From Pseudomonadota bacterium (GTDB taxonomy: Bacteria > Pseudomonadota > Gammaproteobacteria > DAOUQR01): a DNA stretch of 13,637 nt. Below, piece after piece: positions 7,669 through 13,637 of this stretch; position 1 is the stretch's first letter; each line of letters starts with the position of its first letter. The translations under genes were made by a program, and so were the position numbers. The stretch lies in the NCBI GenBank assembly GCA_030625525.1, contig DAOUQR010000004.1, positions 1 to 13,637 of the forward strand, given 5' to 3'. The notes under the pieces were generated by a model. It had not been told where the DNA came from and did no database searches. It worked only from the letters and a program-made list of their open reading frames with translations.

Positions 7669-8569
7669 TTTGATACTCCTTTATGCGTGATTTGATCAGT
7701 CGTAATAAGGCTTTTTTCATTAAAGTAGAGCAGGTGCTTTCCATGATATGACGCTTAATGAGTGGAATATTAATTTTTGATACGAACTCTGAAACATTCT
7801 CCCGATAGCCGAGACGAATAAATTCTACGGCATAATCTTTGGCCGAAGGCTCGATAGATATTTTCGTTGTAATTTTTCCGCACGGATTGAAACTGGCTTT
7901 TAGCCAGTCGCCATATTCTAAACCCAGAACGGAAACATTATCATACGAGGGTGCTAGTAATTTATCGCGAGGTGTGACAATAAATCCTAAATTACGCCCG
8001 TGTCTGTCATGATTACCAATTAATGCATCGAATAGACAGATCCGGATAAAGGCATACACATCCGTACTCCGATTTGTTTGTTGATGGATCACCTTAATGA
8101 TGTTTTCGCATGCATAGTCTTTTTCGCTGCTTAGAAAATGGTAGAGATGCTGTAATGATGTGGCTTGTTTTTTTGAACTGATAAAATTTTTACTTACGAA
8201 CGTGCGTTGTCCGTATAATTCAATAAGGTAAAAATCGGGTACAGAGATCCCTAAGGTACGAGCAATTTGATTGGATACATATTCAACATCAGGTAACTCG
8301 GGCGCCTCTTCTTGTTGTACTTTTAAAATATAATCGTGTTTACCTAATTTTGCTGAATATTTTCTAAACTTTCCTTGAAAAAAACTCGAATTCCAGGCTT
8401 CAATAGGATTGTTTGAGCCTGCAGCTGTAAAGCTATCACTATTCAATCGTTGTAGGTGTAAAAATTCCGTGTTTGGCTCAACATCAAACCACTCTTCAAA
8501 ACACTGGGAATGTAATCCAAATTGATAATCACGTTTATTTAGCTTTTTGTTGCATTTGAAGCAAATCAT
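7658..8569 (-). CDS. HipA/HipT-family serine/threonine kinase (candidate toxin)
   Basis: The product is 303 aa from ATG at 8569. The frame extends upstream to 8704, but that stretch contains the promoter, so 8569 is preferred; its ribosome binding site (AGG, 9 nt away) is modest. Kinase features in order are a QGKFRKYSAKLG glycine-loop region (65–76), ATP-lysine K83 in YILKV, helix-C-type E96, the catalytic loop GNHDRHGRN (185–193, Asp188 and Asn193), and the metal-binding SYD (208–210, Asp210). All key residues are present, so it should be active. At 303 aa and without the HipS-like N-terminal subdomain it resembles HipT rather than HipA. The N-terminus carries CxxC…HxxC (C3, C6, H20, C23), zinc-finger-like, as in some HipT relatives. 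S61/S62 sit where HipT has regulatory serines (inference). HipA and HipT phosphorylate GltX and TrpS; the target here is unknown. Confidence 0.83.
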   Translation of the reverse strand: MICFKCNKKLNKRDYQFGLHSQCFEEWFDVEPNTEFLHLQRLNSDSFTAAGSNNPIEAWNSSFFQGKFRKYSAKLGKHDYILKVQQEEAPELPDVEYVSNQIARTLGISVPDFYLIELYGQRTFVSKNFISSKKQATSLQHLYHFLSSEKDYACENIIKVIHQQTNRSTDVYAFIRICLFDALIGNHDRHGRNLGFIVTPRDKLLAPSYDNVSVLGLEYGDWLKASFNPCGKITTKISIEPSAKDYAVEFIRLGYRENVSEFVSKINIPLIKRHIMESTCSTLMKKALLRLIKSRIKEYQNAL

Positions 8570-8587
8570 AAATAGGTGCCTATTTAT
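8568..8587. repeat. 20-bp dyad covering the kinase start codon and ribosome binding site
   Basis: ATAAATAGG (8568–8576) and CCTATTTAT (8579–8587) are perfect 9-bp inverted arms around TG. In the minus-strand mRNA the dyad would pair the AGG ribosome binding site region with the bases just before and into the AUG. It could be a translational block or another protein site. Confidence 0.6.
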
Positions 8588-8590
8588 AGT

Positions 8591-8654
8591 ATCTGTAGAT
8601 ATTATTATAGCATTTACATCTATAAATATCAATCTAATGAGGGTATCTATAGAT
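8591..8654. promoter_or_regulatory. Three-site operator array of the hip-like operon, exact 27-bp spacing
   Basis: ATCTGTAGAT (8591–8600), ATCTATAAAT (8618–8627) and ATCTATAGAT (8645–8654) are the same 10-bp dyad with one or two changes, with starts exactly 27 bp apart. The last is a perfect palindrome and the first extends to TATCTGTAGATA. They fall just after the −10, inside the spacer, and upstream of the −35. The downstream HTH protein is the obvious candidate ligand (inference). Confidence 0.7.
8604..8632 (-). promoter_or_regulatory. Strong promoter of the hip-like operon
   Basis: On the minus strand TTGATA (−35, 8632–8627) and a perfect TATAAT (−10, 8609–8604) are separated by exactly 17 nt, and TGC before the −10 makes an extended −10. 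Transcription would start near 8597, leaving a leader of about 28 nt. A strong promoter crossed by operators suits tight autoregulation. Confidence 0.85.
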
Positions 8655-8721
8655 GGTATCGGTATAGGAGTGTTCTTGATCCATGGTTCGACCGAGCCAA
8701 ACACCCTCGTTTTTACCTCTA

Positions 8722-8783
8722 GTCGGCCAAGTGTAGGTGCTAAATTTTGGCCGACCAGCTATTTTTATTCTTGTTGTCGGCCA
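8722..8783. repeat. Triple alternating motif GTCGGCCA(A) upstream of the ATPase remnant
   Basis: GTCGGCCAA (8722–8730), its perfect inverse TTGGCCGAC (8747–8755) and GTCGGCCA (8776–8783) alternate in orientation with centres about 25 and 29 bp apart. The plan repeats the triple motif before the intact ATPase with a different sequence. A weak TATTCT (8766–8771) lies 4 nt before the third copy. It is probably the retained control region of the decayed ATPase gene that follows. Confidence 0.65.
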
Positions 8784-8824
8784 GGGTTTTTGCTGTGATT
8801 TTAATTTATTGGAAAAAATAGTAG

Positions 8825-9091
8825 AGAAAATATGCCCTTAACCGCCTTAAGCATCATTACGTAAGCATTATTGAATTTCTTGCGAAAAAACGTTTTGCTA
8901 ATCGTAATGAAATTGCTGCACATATCGGTATAAAAGCGGGGGGCACACTCTCTACGTTGCTTGAAGATTTGGAGCAATGTGGATTTATTGGCCTGTACAC
9001 ATCTGTTCATCATACAATTGCTGAGAGGCCCGCTAAATGCTTACACTTTCAGCAACAATCTGATAAACTCGGCGCTCAAATCAACCCTTAA
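8825..9091 (+). pseudogene. Remnant of a second ATPase_2-type gene (winged-helix segment only)
   Basis: The frame is open from just after a stop at 8822–8824 to TAA at 9089–9091, without a credible start. Its middle reads HYVSIIEFLAKKRF, NRNEIAAHIGI, GGTLSTLLEDLEQCGFI. This matches the winged-helix part of ATPase_2-family proteins and lines up with residues 260–305 of the intact ATPase at 2026–3504 (…ELIKQIASVRYG…GGIEKLKALEHANFI). The Walker A and B region upstream and the nuclease-fold region downstream are both missing, and residues after about 9010 no longer look like the family. The gene has probably suffered deletions at both ends while its promoter-side repeats (8722–8783) survived. Its 3' end abuts the ribosome binding site of the pilF/pilW-like gene. 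It differs clearly from the intact copy, so it is a separate acquisition rather than a recent duplicate. Confidence 0.7.
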
Positions 9092-9108
9092 CTGACAAGA
9101 GGTGTGCC

Positions 9109-9891
9109 GTGAACGGGATGTTAATTAAAATTGCTGTCATTGTTGTGACTTTGCTATCGCTAAGTGCTTGTGCGCAAAAGAAAACCATGACGGATTCTGG
9201 TGAAGTGGGGCGTCAGAAAAACAACAAAGTCGCTGCAAAATATAACGTTAAATTAGGTCTAGCCTATCTGCAACAAGGTGATGTTTATCGATCCAAGCGC
9301 AAGTTATTAACCGCGCTACATCAAGATCCTAAATCGCCGACGGTTAACGATGCACTCGGGTATTACATGGAATTGACCGGCAGTTTAAAATCTGCAGAAA
9401 ACTATTACAAACACGCGATGATCCTAGCGCCCGGTAAAGGCGCACAGCTTAACAATTATGGAACCTATCTCTGTCGACAAAAACGTTATAACGAATCTAT
9501 AGGTTATTTCGTTAGGGCGACTCAAGACCCTAATTTTATTGATTCTGCAGGTGCATTTGAAAATGCGGGTTTATGTTCAATGGCTATTCCTGATGTCGCT
9601 ACAGCAAAAAAATATTTTGATAGGGCGCTCAAGCAAGATCCTCGACGTCAAACCTCTTTGATTGAAATGGCTCAAATCGGTGTTAAACAAAAGCATTATA
9701 AATACGCCAATCGTTTTTTGAAGGCGTATGAAAAAGTCGGGCCAACTACGGCAGAGTCATCGTATCTCGGTTATCAAATTGCAAACGCAACGCACCAAGT
9801 ACCACAGACTTTTAAATATGAAAACACACTGCGTAGTCAGTTTGCCGATTCGAGCCAATATAAGCAATTACAAACATCAGCGATTGGATAA
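9109..9891 (+). CDS. pilW: Type IV pilus assembly lipoprotein PilF/PilW (TPR protein)
   Basis: PilF/PilW is the outer-membrane pilotin-type lipoprotein that helps the PilQ secretin assemble. The 260-aa product starts with GTG at 9109, supported by AGAGG with a 6-nt gap; the in-frame ATG at 9118 has no usable site. Residues 5–20 are a hydrophobic signal segment ending in the lipobox LSAC (lipidated Cys21). Tetratricopeptide repeats cover roughly 43–180, for example LGLAYLQQGDVYRSKRKL and LNNYGTYLCRQKRYNESI. The gene stands in its canonical place before rodZ, only 12 nt ahead of the chosen rodZ start. Its usual upstream neighbour rlmN has been moved about 2 kb away by the hip-like locus and the ATPase remnant. 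No clear promoter was seen in the 100 bp upstream, and its expression after the insertions is uncertain. Confidence 0.9.
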   Translation: MNGMLIKIAVIVVTLLSLSACAQKKTMTDSGEVGRQKNNKVAAKYNVKLGLAYLQQGDVYRSKRKLLTALHQDPKSPTVNDALGYYMELTGSLKSAENYYKHAMILAPGKGAQLNNYGTYLCRQKRYNESIGYFVRATQDPNFIDSAGAFENAGLCSMAIPDVATAKKYFDRALKQDPRRQTSLIEMAQIGVKQKHYKYANRFLKAYEKVGPTTAESSYLGYQIANATHQVPQTFKYENTLRSQFADSSQYKQLQTSAIG

Positions 9892-9903
9892 AGGGTGGAA
9901 TCA

Positions 9904-10764
9904 ATGAGTAAAGACAAGCAACACTCAGCAGAACAAACAGCATCGGCGATTGTGCTCGGTCCAGGTAGTCGTTTACGCATGGCGCGTGAAGAATTAGGCC
10001 TTAGCCAACTGGATATCGCGCATCGCATGCATTTGCGTAAACAGATCATCGCCGATATTGAAGATGATAATTATAGCGGTATGCCCAAGCTGGTTTTTGT
10101 TCGCGGCTATTTGCGTGCTTACGCTAATTTAGTGGATGTAGCGGGAAATGAAATTATTGATTCTTTTAATCAAATTGGTTTGAGAGAAACCCCTACGGAT
10201 AGGCCTACGAGAACACTTAATCGTTCTATGCCGCTCAAGCATGACAGTCCGGTACGTTGGTTAAGCTATTTAATTGTTATCGGTTTTATCGGACTCGGTG
10301 GTGTTTGGTGGTATTCGCATTCTCAGTCTAGCGAAGTGATGCAATCGAATGTGTTTACTCAGCCTAATGTTGAAATGGCACCGATTGCGCAACCCGCGAT
10401 CAAAGCATTGCAGCAAACGGTTGTTCCGATAACCGAACCACAACAACAACCGCTTGTCGCAACCCCCGCGCCACCTGTAACACAAACGACGACACAAACC
10501 CCCGGACAGTCACTACCCTTAAATCAAAGCTTACCGGCTACTTCACAAACAGTGGATACATCGTCTGATGACATGCCTAGCAGCGGCGATAGTGATGTAG
10601 ACTCCGTTGTTTCTTCAGGTGGTGTTGCTGCCGCTGCGGTTGCAGGTGCCGCCGTCGTAAAGAAAAAGCCAAAACGCCGAGTGCGTCGTCGTAGTCGACG
10701 ACGTCGTCGTACGACAGCGGCTCAACGTCGTCGTCGTAATCGAAATAATTATCGGCGCTATTAA
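9904..10764 (+). CDS. rodZ: RodZ-like cell-shape protein with arginine-rich C-terminal tail
   Basis: RodZ anchors MreB to the inner membrane and organises the elongation machinery. I chose ATG at 9904 because GGGTGGA precedes it; GTG at 9895 has no site. The 286-aa product has the HTH_25 cytoplasmic domain (about 18–90: LGPGSRLRMAREELGLSQLD, then MPKLVFVRGYLRAYANLV), a membrane segment at 119–137 (WLSYLIVIGFIGLGGVWWY) and a Pro/Gln/Thr-rich region to about 235. The usual periplasmic DUF4115 β-domain is not recognisable. Instead an Ala/Gly/Val-rich stretch (240–252) leads into a tail (253–286) in which 21 of 34 residues are Arg or Lys, encoded by a CGT-repeat tract. The tail should lie in the periplasm if topology is normal. 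Downstream, hisS follows after 18 nt. Confidence 0.88.
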   Translation: MSKDKQHSAEQTASAIVLGPGSRLRMAREELGLSQLDIAHRMHLRKQIIADIEDDNYSGMPKLVFVRGYLRAYANLVDVAGNEIIDSFNQIGLRETPTDRPTRTLNRSMPLKHDSPVRWLSYLIVIGFIGLGGVWWYSHSQSSEVMQSNVFTQPNVEMAPIAQPAIKALQQTVVPITEPQQQPLVATPAPPVTQTTTQTPGQSLPLNQSLPATSQTVDTSSDDMPSSGDSDVDSVVSSGGVAAAAVAGAAVVKKKPKRRVRRRSRRRRRTTAAQRRRRNRNNYRRY

Positions 10765-10782
10765 TCGGAGGTTGTTGTAGTC

Positions 10783-12060
10783 GTGAGTCAAAAGTTACAA
10801 GCCGTTCGAGGTATGAATGATGTATTGCCAAGCCAAATAGCGGTTTGGCAATACTTAGAATCGCAGTTAATCAATCTTCTAAATAGCTACGCTTATCAAG
10901 AAATTCGTTTTCCTATTGTAGAAAGCACACAATTGTTTAAGCGTTCAATTGGTGAAGTCACTGATATTGTCGAAAAAGAAATGTATACCTTCGACGATCG
11001 TAATGGCGATAGCCTAACTTTGCGACCCGAAGGAACAGCCGCTTGTATACGCGCGGCCATTCAGCACGGCTTATTGCCAAATTTACAACAACGCTTGTGG
11101 TATATGGGGCCGATGTTTCGACATGAGCGCCCACAAAAAGGTCGTTACCGCCAATTTTATCAACTCGGTGTTGAAACTCTCGGCATGCCAGGGCCGGATA
11201 TCGATGCAGAATTAATTTTACTCACCGCACGCTTTTGGCATACCTTAGGTCTGAGCACTCATTTAGAATTACAATTAAATTCACTGGGCACACCGGCAAG
11301 CCGTGAAGTTTACCGCAAGGCATTAGTCGCTTATTTTGAAGCCAATCAAGCGGATTTAGATGAGGATAGCCAACGCCGTTTGAGCTCAAATCCGATGCGT
11401 ATATTGGACAGCAAAAATCCAGATATGAAAGCGCTGATAACCCAAGCGCCAAGCTTGATTGATTACCTCGATGAATCATCGAAACAACATTTCGACCAGC
11501 TACTGGCCTTACTTGATAAAGCCGGCATTGTTTATACTGTGAATCCACGACTTGTTCGCGGACTCGATTATTACACACACACGGTATTTGAATGGGTAAC
11601 GAGTGAGCTAGGCGCGCAAGGTACGGTATGCGCGGGTGGTCGTTTTGATGGTTTGGTTGAACAACTGGGCGGTCGCGCCACACCCGCGAGTGGTTTTGCG
11701 ATGGGATTAGAGCGCTTGGTCTTGTTACATCAACAGGTCCATGGCGATTATCAAGCTGAGTCGATCCATGCTTACTTAATTACGGTGGGGGACGCTGCGC
11801 AGTTAGAAGGCTTAGCGTTTGCAGAAAAACTTAGAAATGAAATACCGAGCTTACGTCTACAGACCCATTGTGGTGGCGGTAGCTTTAAATCGCAGTTTAA
11901 AAAAGCAGATAAATCACAGGCGACATTAGCCTTGATCATGGGTGATGATGAGATTGCAAATCATCAAATAGGTGTGAAATTTTTACGAGAAGACAAAGCA
12001 CAACAGACTTTGGCGTGGCAAGCTTTACCAGAGTTTTTACAACATTATTTTCGGTTCTAG
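10783..12060 (+). CDS. hisS: Histidyl-tRNA synthetase
   Basis: HisRS charges tRNA-His with histidine in the cytosol. The 425-aa product is a standard bacterial class II enzyme. [12 protein letters not shown] (5–16) opens it, [19 protein letters not shown] (109–127) is motif 2 with ATP-binding Arg113, [14 protein letters not shown] (257–270) is the HisA motif with Arg259, AGGRFDG (284–290) is the second histidine motif, and GFAMGLER (304–311) is motif 3. The C-terminal anticodon-binding domain (about 325–425) includes [15 protein letters not shown]. The start is GTG at 10783, with CGGAGG 11 nt upstream, a long but workable gap. In E. coli and Pseudomonas ispG lies between rodZ and hisS; here the two are adjacent. 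Confidence 0.98.
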   Translation: MSQKLQAVRGMNDVLPSQIAVWQYLESQLINLLNSYAYQEIRFPIVESTQLFKRSIGEVTDIVEKEMYTFDDRNGDSLTLRPEGTAACIRAAIQHGLLPNLQQRLWYMGPMFRHERPQKGRYRQFYQLGVETLGMPGPDIDAELILLTARFWHTLGLSTHLELQLNSLGTPASREVYRKALVAYFEANQADLDEDSQRRLSSNPMRILDSKNPDMKALITQAPSLIDYLDESSKQHFDQLLALLDKAGIVYTVNPRLVRGLDYYTHTVFEWVTSELGAQGTVCAGGRFDGLVEQLGGRATPASGFAMGLERLVLLHQQVHGDYQAESIHAYLITVGDAAQLEGLAFAEKLRNEIPSLRLQTHCGGGSFKSQFKKADKSQATLALIMGDDEIANHQIGVKFLREDKAQQTLAWQALPEFLQHYFRF

Positions 12061-12070
12061 GAGCGAGCAC

Positions 12071-12706
12071 ATGAGTACGTATTTAACGGAAGAAGAACAA
12101 ATCGAAGAGATTAAAAAGTGGTGGAAAAATTGGGGCAACTTTATTTTAACCGCCATTGCACTGTGTATTTTGGCGATCACAGGTTACCACTGGTGGCAAC
12201 AGCGCAATACACGTCTCACTGAAGCCGCATCGACGCAATACGTACAAATGATTTCAAACGTGAGCAATAAAGATAGTAGTGTGGCGACGGCACATGCGAA
12301 TAGCTTAATCAGCAATTTTTCAAATACACCTTATGCGTCAGTCGCACATTTATTGTTGGCTAAACAAGCGGTTGATAGTGATAAATTAGATCTTGCTACA
12401 AAACAATTACAGACCGTTGTGAAAACCTCAACAGCTCCTTTATTTAAGCAATTAGCACGTATTCGACTTGCGCGTATTTTGAATGCACAAAAACATTATA
12501 CGCAAGCCATTGATGTGTTAAAAACAGTGGATGATAAAAGTTTTCAATCATTAATTGCCGAAGTTTTAGGCGACACCTACCTAGCGCAAGGCAAAAAACA
12601 ACAAGCGCGTGCACAGTATAAAATCGCTTTAGATACTTTACCAAAAGGCGGAGCAATGAATCGTCCTTTGTTAGAGATGAAATACAATGATACAGCAACA
12701 ATTTAA
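12071..12706 (+). CDS. yfgM: YfgM-like membrane-anchored TPR protein
   Basis: YfgM in E. coli is an inner-membrane protein with a periplasmic TPR domain that associates with SecYEG and the chaperone network. This 211-aa product has the family layout: a short acidic cytoplasmic start with the conserved EEQIEEIKKWWKNWG (8–22), one membrane segment (about 23–41, ending in the aromatic YHWWQQR), then helical TPR-like repeats to the C-terminus (for example LARIRLARILNAQKHYTQAI and GDTYLAQGKKQQARAQYKIA). GGAG sits 7 nt before the ATG. It follows hisS by 10 nt and precedes bamB by 21 nt, as in E. coli, so co-transcription is likely. Nothing is odd. Confidence 0.92.
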   Translation: MSTYLTEEEQIEEIKKWWKNWGNFILTAIALCILAITGYHWWQQRNTRLTEAASTQYVQMISNVSNKDSSVATAHANSLISNFSNTPYASVAHLLLAKQAVDSDKLDLATKQLQTVVKTSTAPLFKQLARIRLARILNAQKHYTQAIDVLKTVDDKSFQSLIAEVLGDTYLAQGKKQQARAQYKIALDTLPKGGAMNRPLLEMKYNDTATI

Positions 12707-12727
12707 CGATAGATTTAAGGATTTATA

Positions 12728-13637
12728 ATGAAAAAAGTAGGGTTGTTACTCTTAATAAGTGTGTTTGCTTTAAGCGGCTGTGCACAATTTAAAAAATATG
12801 CGGGCTTAACGGACGAGAATGTTCCACATAAACTTGCCACACTCAAACCGATTAAAACAAAGCTTGTAGTAAAAAAAGTATGGCTTGCACGTCCAAGTAA
12901 TGGTTCGCGTAATCTTGCCGCTAATTTAATGCCAGCGGTTTCTGGCAATACGATTGTCAATGCGGGTTATAACGGCAAGGTTGTTGCAATGGATCGCATC
13001 AGTGGCAAAACCTTATGGACCACACATGTTAATCATCAAATCAGTGGTGGGCCTAGCGTTAATGTACAGTTAGTTGTGCTCACAACCAATGATGCCAAAG
13101 TGATTGCACTGGATGCAAAAACAGGCAAAAAGCTGTGGCAAAAAACAATTTCAAATGAATCATTGGCGGCTCCCGCAATCGGCGAAAATAAAGTGATTGT
13201 CAAAGCCTTAGATGGTCATGTTTATGCATTTAATGCTGCAGATGGTCAACAACAATGGTTGTATCGTCATGAAGAACCCAATATGGTTTTACGTGAAAGC
13301 AGCGCGCCAGTTATTCACGGTAAGCGTGTGATCGTTGGATTCGCTGATGGCACGCTCACTAGTTTGTCATTACAACAAGGCAATGTTCAGTGGGAACAAC
13401 TTTTCACGTCAAACAATGGTGCGAACCTGGTTTCACAAATGTCAGACATTGATACTACTCCGTTGGTTGATGGGCAGACGATTTTTGTCGCGAATTATCA
13501 TGGCCATGTGGCTGCGTTAAATTTACAAAATGGTAAAATTCGCTGGCGTCATAAAGTGTCATCTTACAATAATATTGCTTTGGATAATCGCCGTGTCTAT
13601 GTGACCGATTCAGCGGGTCAAGTTTGGGCGTTTAATA
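12728..13637 (+). CDS. bamB: Outer-membrane assembly lipoprotein BamB, partial (C-terminus beyond the window edge)
   Basis: BamB is the β-propeller lipoprotein of the BAM complex that inserts β-barrel proteins in the outer membrane. About 303 residues are visible, against roughly 380–390 in full-length proteins; the frame is open to the window edge. ATG at 12728 has AAGGA 6 nt upstream. The signal peptide ends in the lipobox LSGC (lipidated Cys18), followed by AQFKKYAG. PQQ-type blade repeats end in the typical hydrophobic-Gly-x-x-x-W pattern: GKVVAMDRISGKTLW, AKVIALDAKTGKKLW, GHVYAFNAADGQQQW, GTLTSLSLQQGNVQW and GHVAALNLQNGKIRW. It closes the visible hisS–yfgM–bamB run; der usually follows outside the window. 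Confidence 0.96.
   Translation, partial: MKKVGLLLLISVFALSGCAQFKKYAGLTDENVPHKLATLKPIKTKLVVKKVWLARPSNGSRNLAANLMPAVSGNTIVNAGYNGKVVAMDRISGKTLWTTHVNHQISGGPSVNVQLVVLTTNDAKVIALDAKTGKKLWQKTISNESLAAPAIGENKVIVKALDGHVYAFNAADGQQQWLYRHEEPNMVLRESSAPVIHGKRVIVGFADGTLTSLSLQQGNVQWEQLFTSNNGANLVSQMSDIDTTPLVDGQTIFVANYHGHVAALNLQNGKIRWRHKVSSYNNIALDNRRVYVTDSAGQVWAFN

Noticed and set aside
8591..8654. The 27-bp periodic dyads considered as a minimal CRISPR array
   Set aside because: The repeated core is only about 10 bp, variable between copies, and centred on a promoter; no cas genes are present.
8570..8704. 45-residue N-terminal extension of the kinase
   Set aside because: It would be encoded across the strong promoter and operators, and family-like sequence begins only at the Met at 8569.
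8801..9013. 70-codon minus-strand frame opposite the ATPase remnant
   Set aside because: It is the complement of a stretch whose plus-strand translation clearly matches a known fold; the minus-strand product is not recognisable.
10676..10745. CGT-rich repeat tract considered as a CRISPR or tandem-repeat array
   Set aside because: It is codon-level repetition encoding arginines, with no spacer-repeat periodicity.
10577..10831. 84-codon minus-strand frame opposite the rodZ tail
   Set aside because: It is a shadow of the CGT-repeat tract and crosses into hisS, with Asp/His-rich low-complexity sequence and no start signal.

Overview
The window looks like a chromosomal segment of a low-to-mid GC gammaproteobacterium. 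The right half keeps the conserved order ndk–rlmN–pilF/pilW–rodZ–hisS–yfgM–bamB known from E. coli and Pseudomonas. Base composition, an accessory-rich left half and several genes of kinds common in amoeba-associated bacteria make a Legionellales-type organism plausible, but this is inference and the sequence alone does not prove it. No rRNA, tRNA, CRISPR array or transposase was seen.

Left region (1–5237, all minus strand): a partial unknown gene runs off the left edge (1–782). It is followed by a TyrA-type prephenate dehydrogenase with an ACT domain (927–2015), a P-loop ATPase with winged-helix and PD-(D/E)XK parts (2026–3504), and a second, unrelated-subfamily ATPase-like/PD-(D/E)XK protein (3675–5237). 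The promoter of the first ATPase carries three copies of a 10-bp motif (ATCCTTCACT) in alternating orientation.

Centre (5409–9091): ndk and rlmN are housekeeping genes. Between rlmN and the pilF/pilW-like gene, in the opposite orientation, lies a two-gene toxin-antitoxin-like locus: a HipA/HipT-type kinase (7658–8569) followed, with an 11-nt overlap, by a single protein joining a HipS-like domain to a C-terminal XRE-type helix-turn-helix (7033–7668). Its promoter is near consensus and is covered by three related dyads at exactly 27-bp spacing. Beyond it lie a second alternating triple repeat (GTCGGCCAA type) and the decayed remnant of another ATPase (8825–9091).

Right region (9109–13637, all plus strand): pilF/pilW, rodZ, hisS, yfgM and the first part of bamB, closely spaced and probably co-transcribed. 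They cover pilus assembly, cell shape, tRNA-His charging, translocon-linked envelope quality control and outer-membrane protein assembly. Two departures from the usual pattern stand out: ispG, normally between rodZ and hisS, is absent, and RodZ lacks a recognisable periplasmic DUF4115-type domain, ending in a strongly arginine-rich tail instead.

The most interesting signal is architectural. The hip promoter and the 2026–3504 ATPase promoter share the same plan: one motif copy just after the −10, one inside the −35/−10 spacer and one upstream of the −35. Each uses a different motif. The third locus shows similar motif spacing but no convincing promoter.
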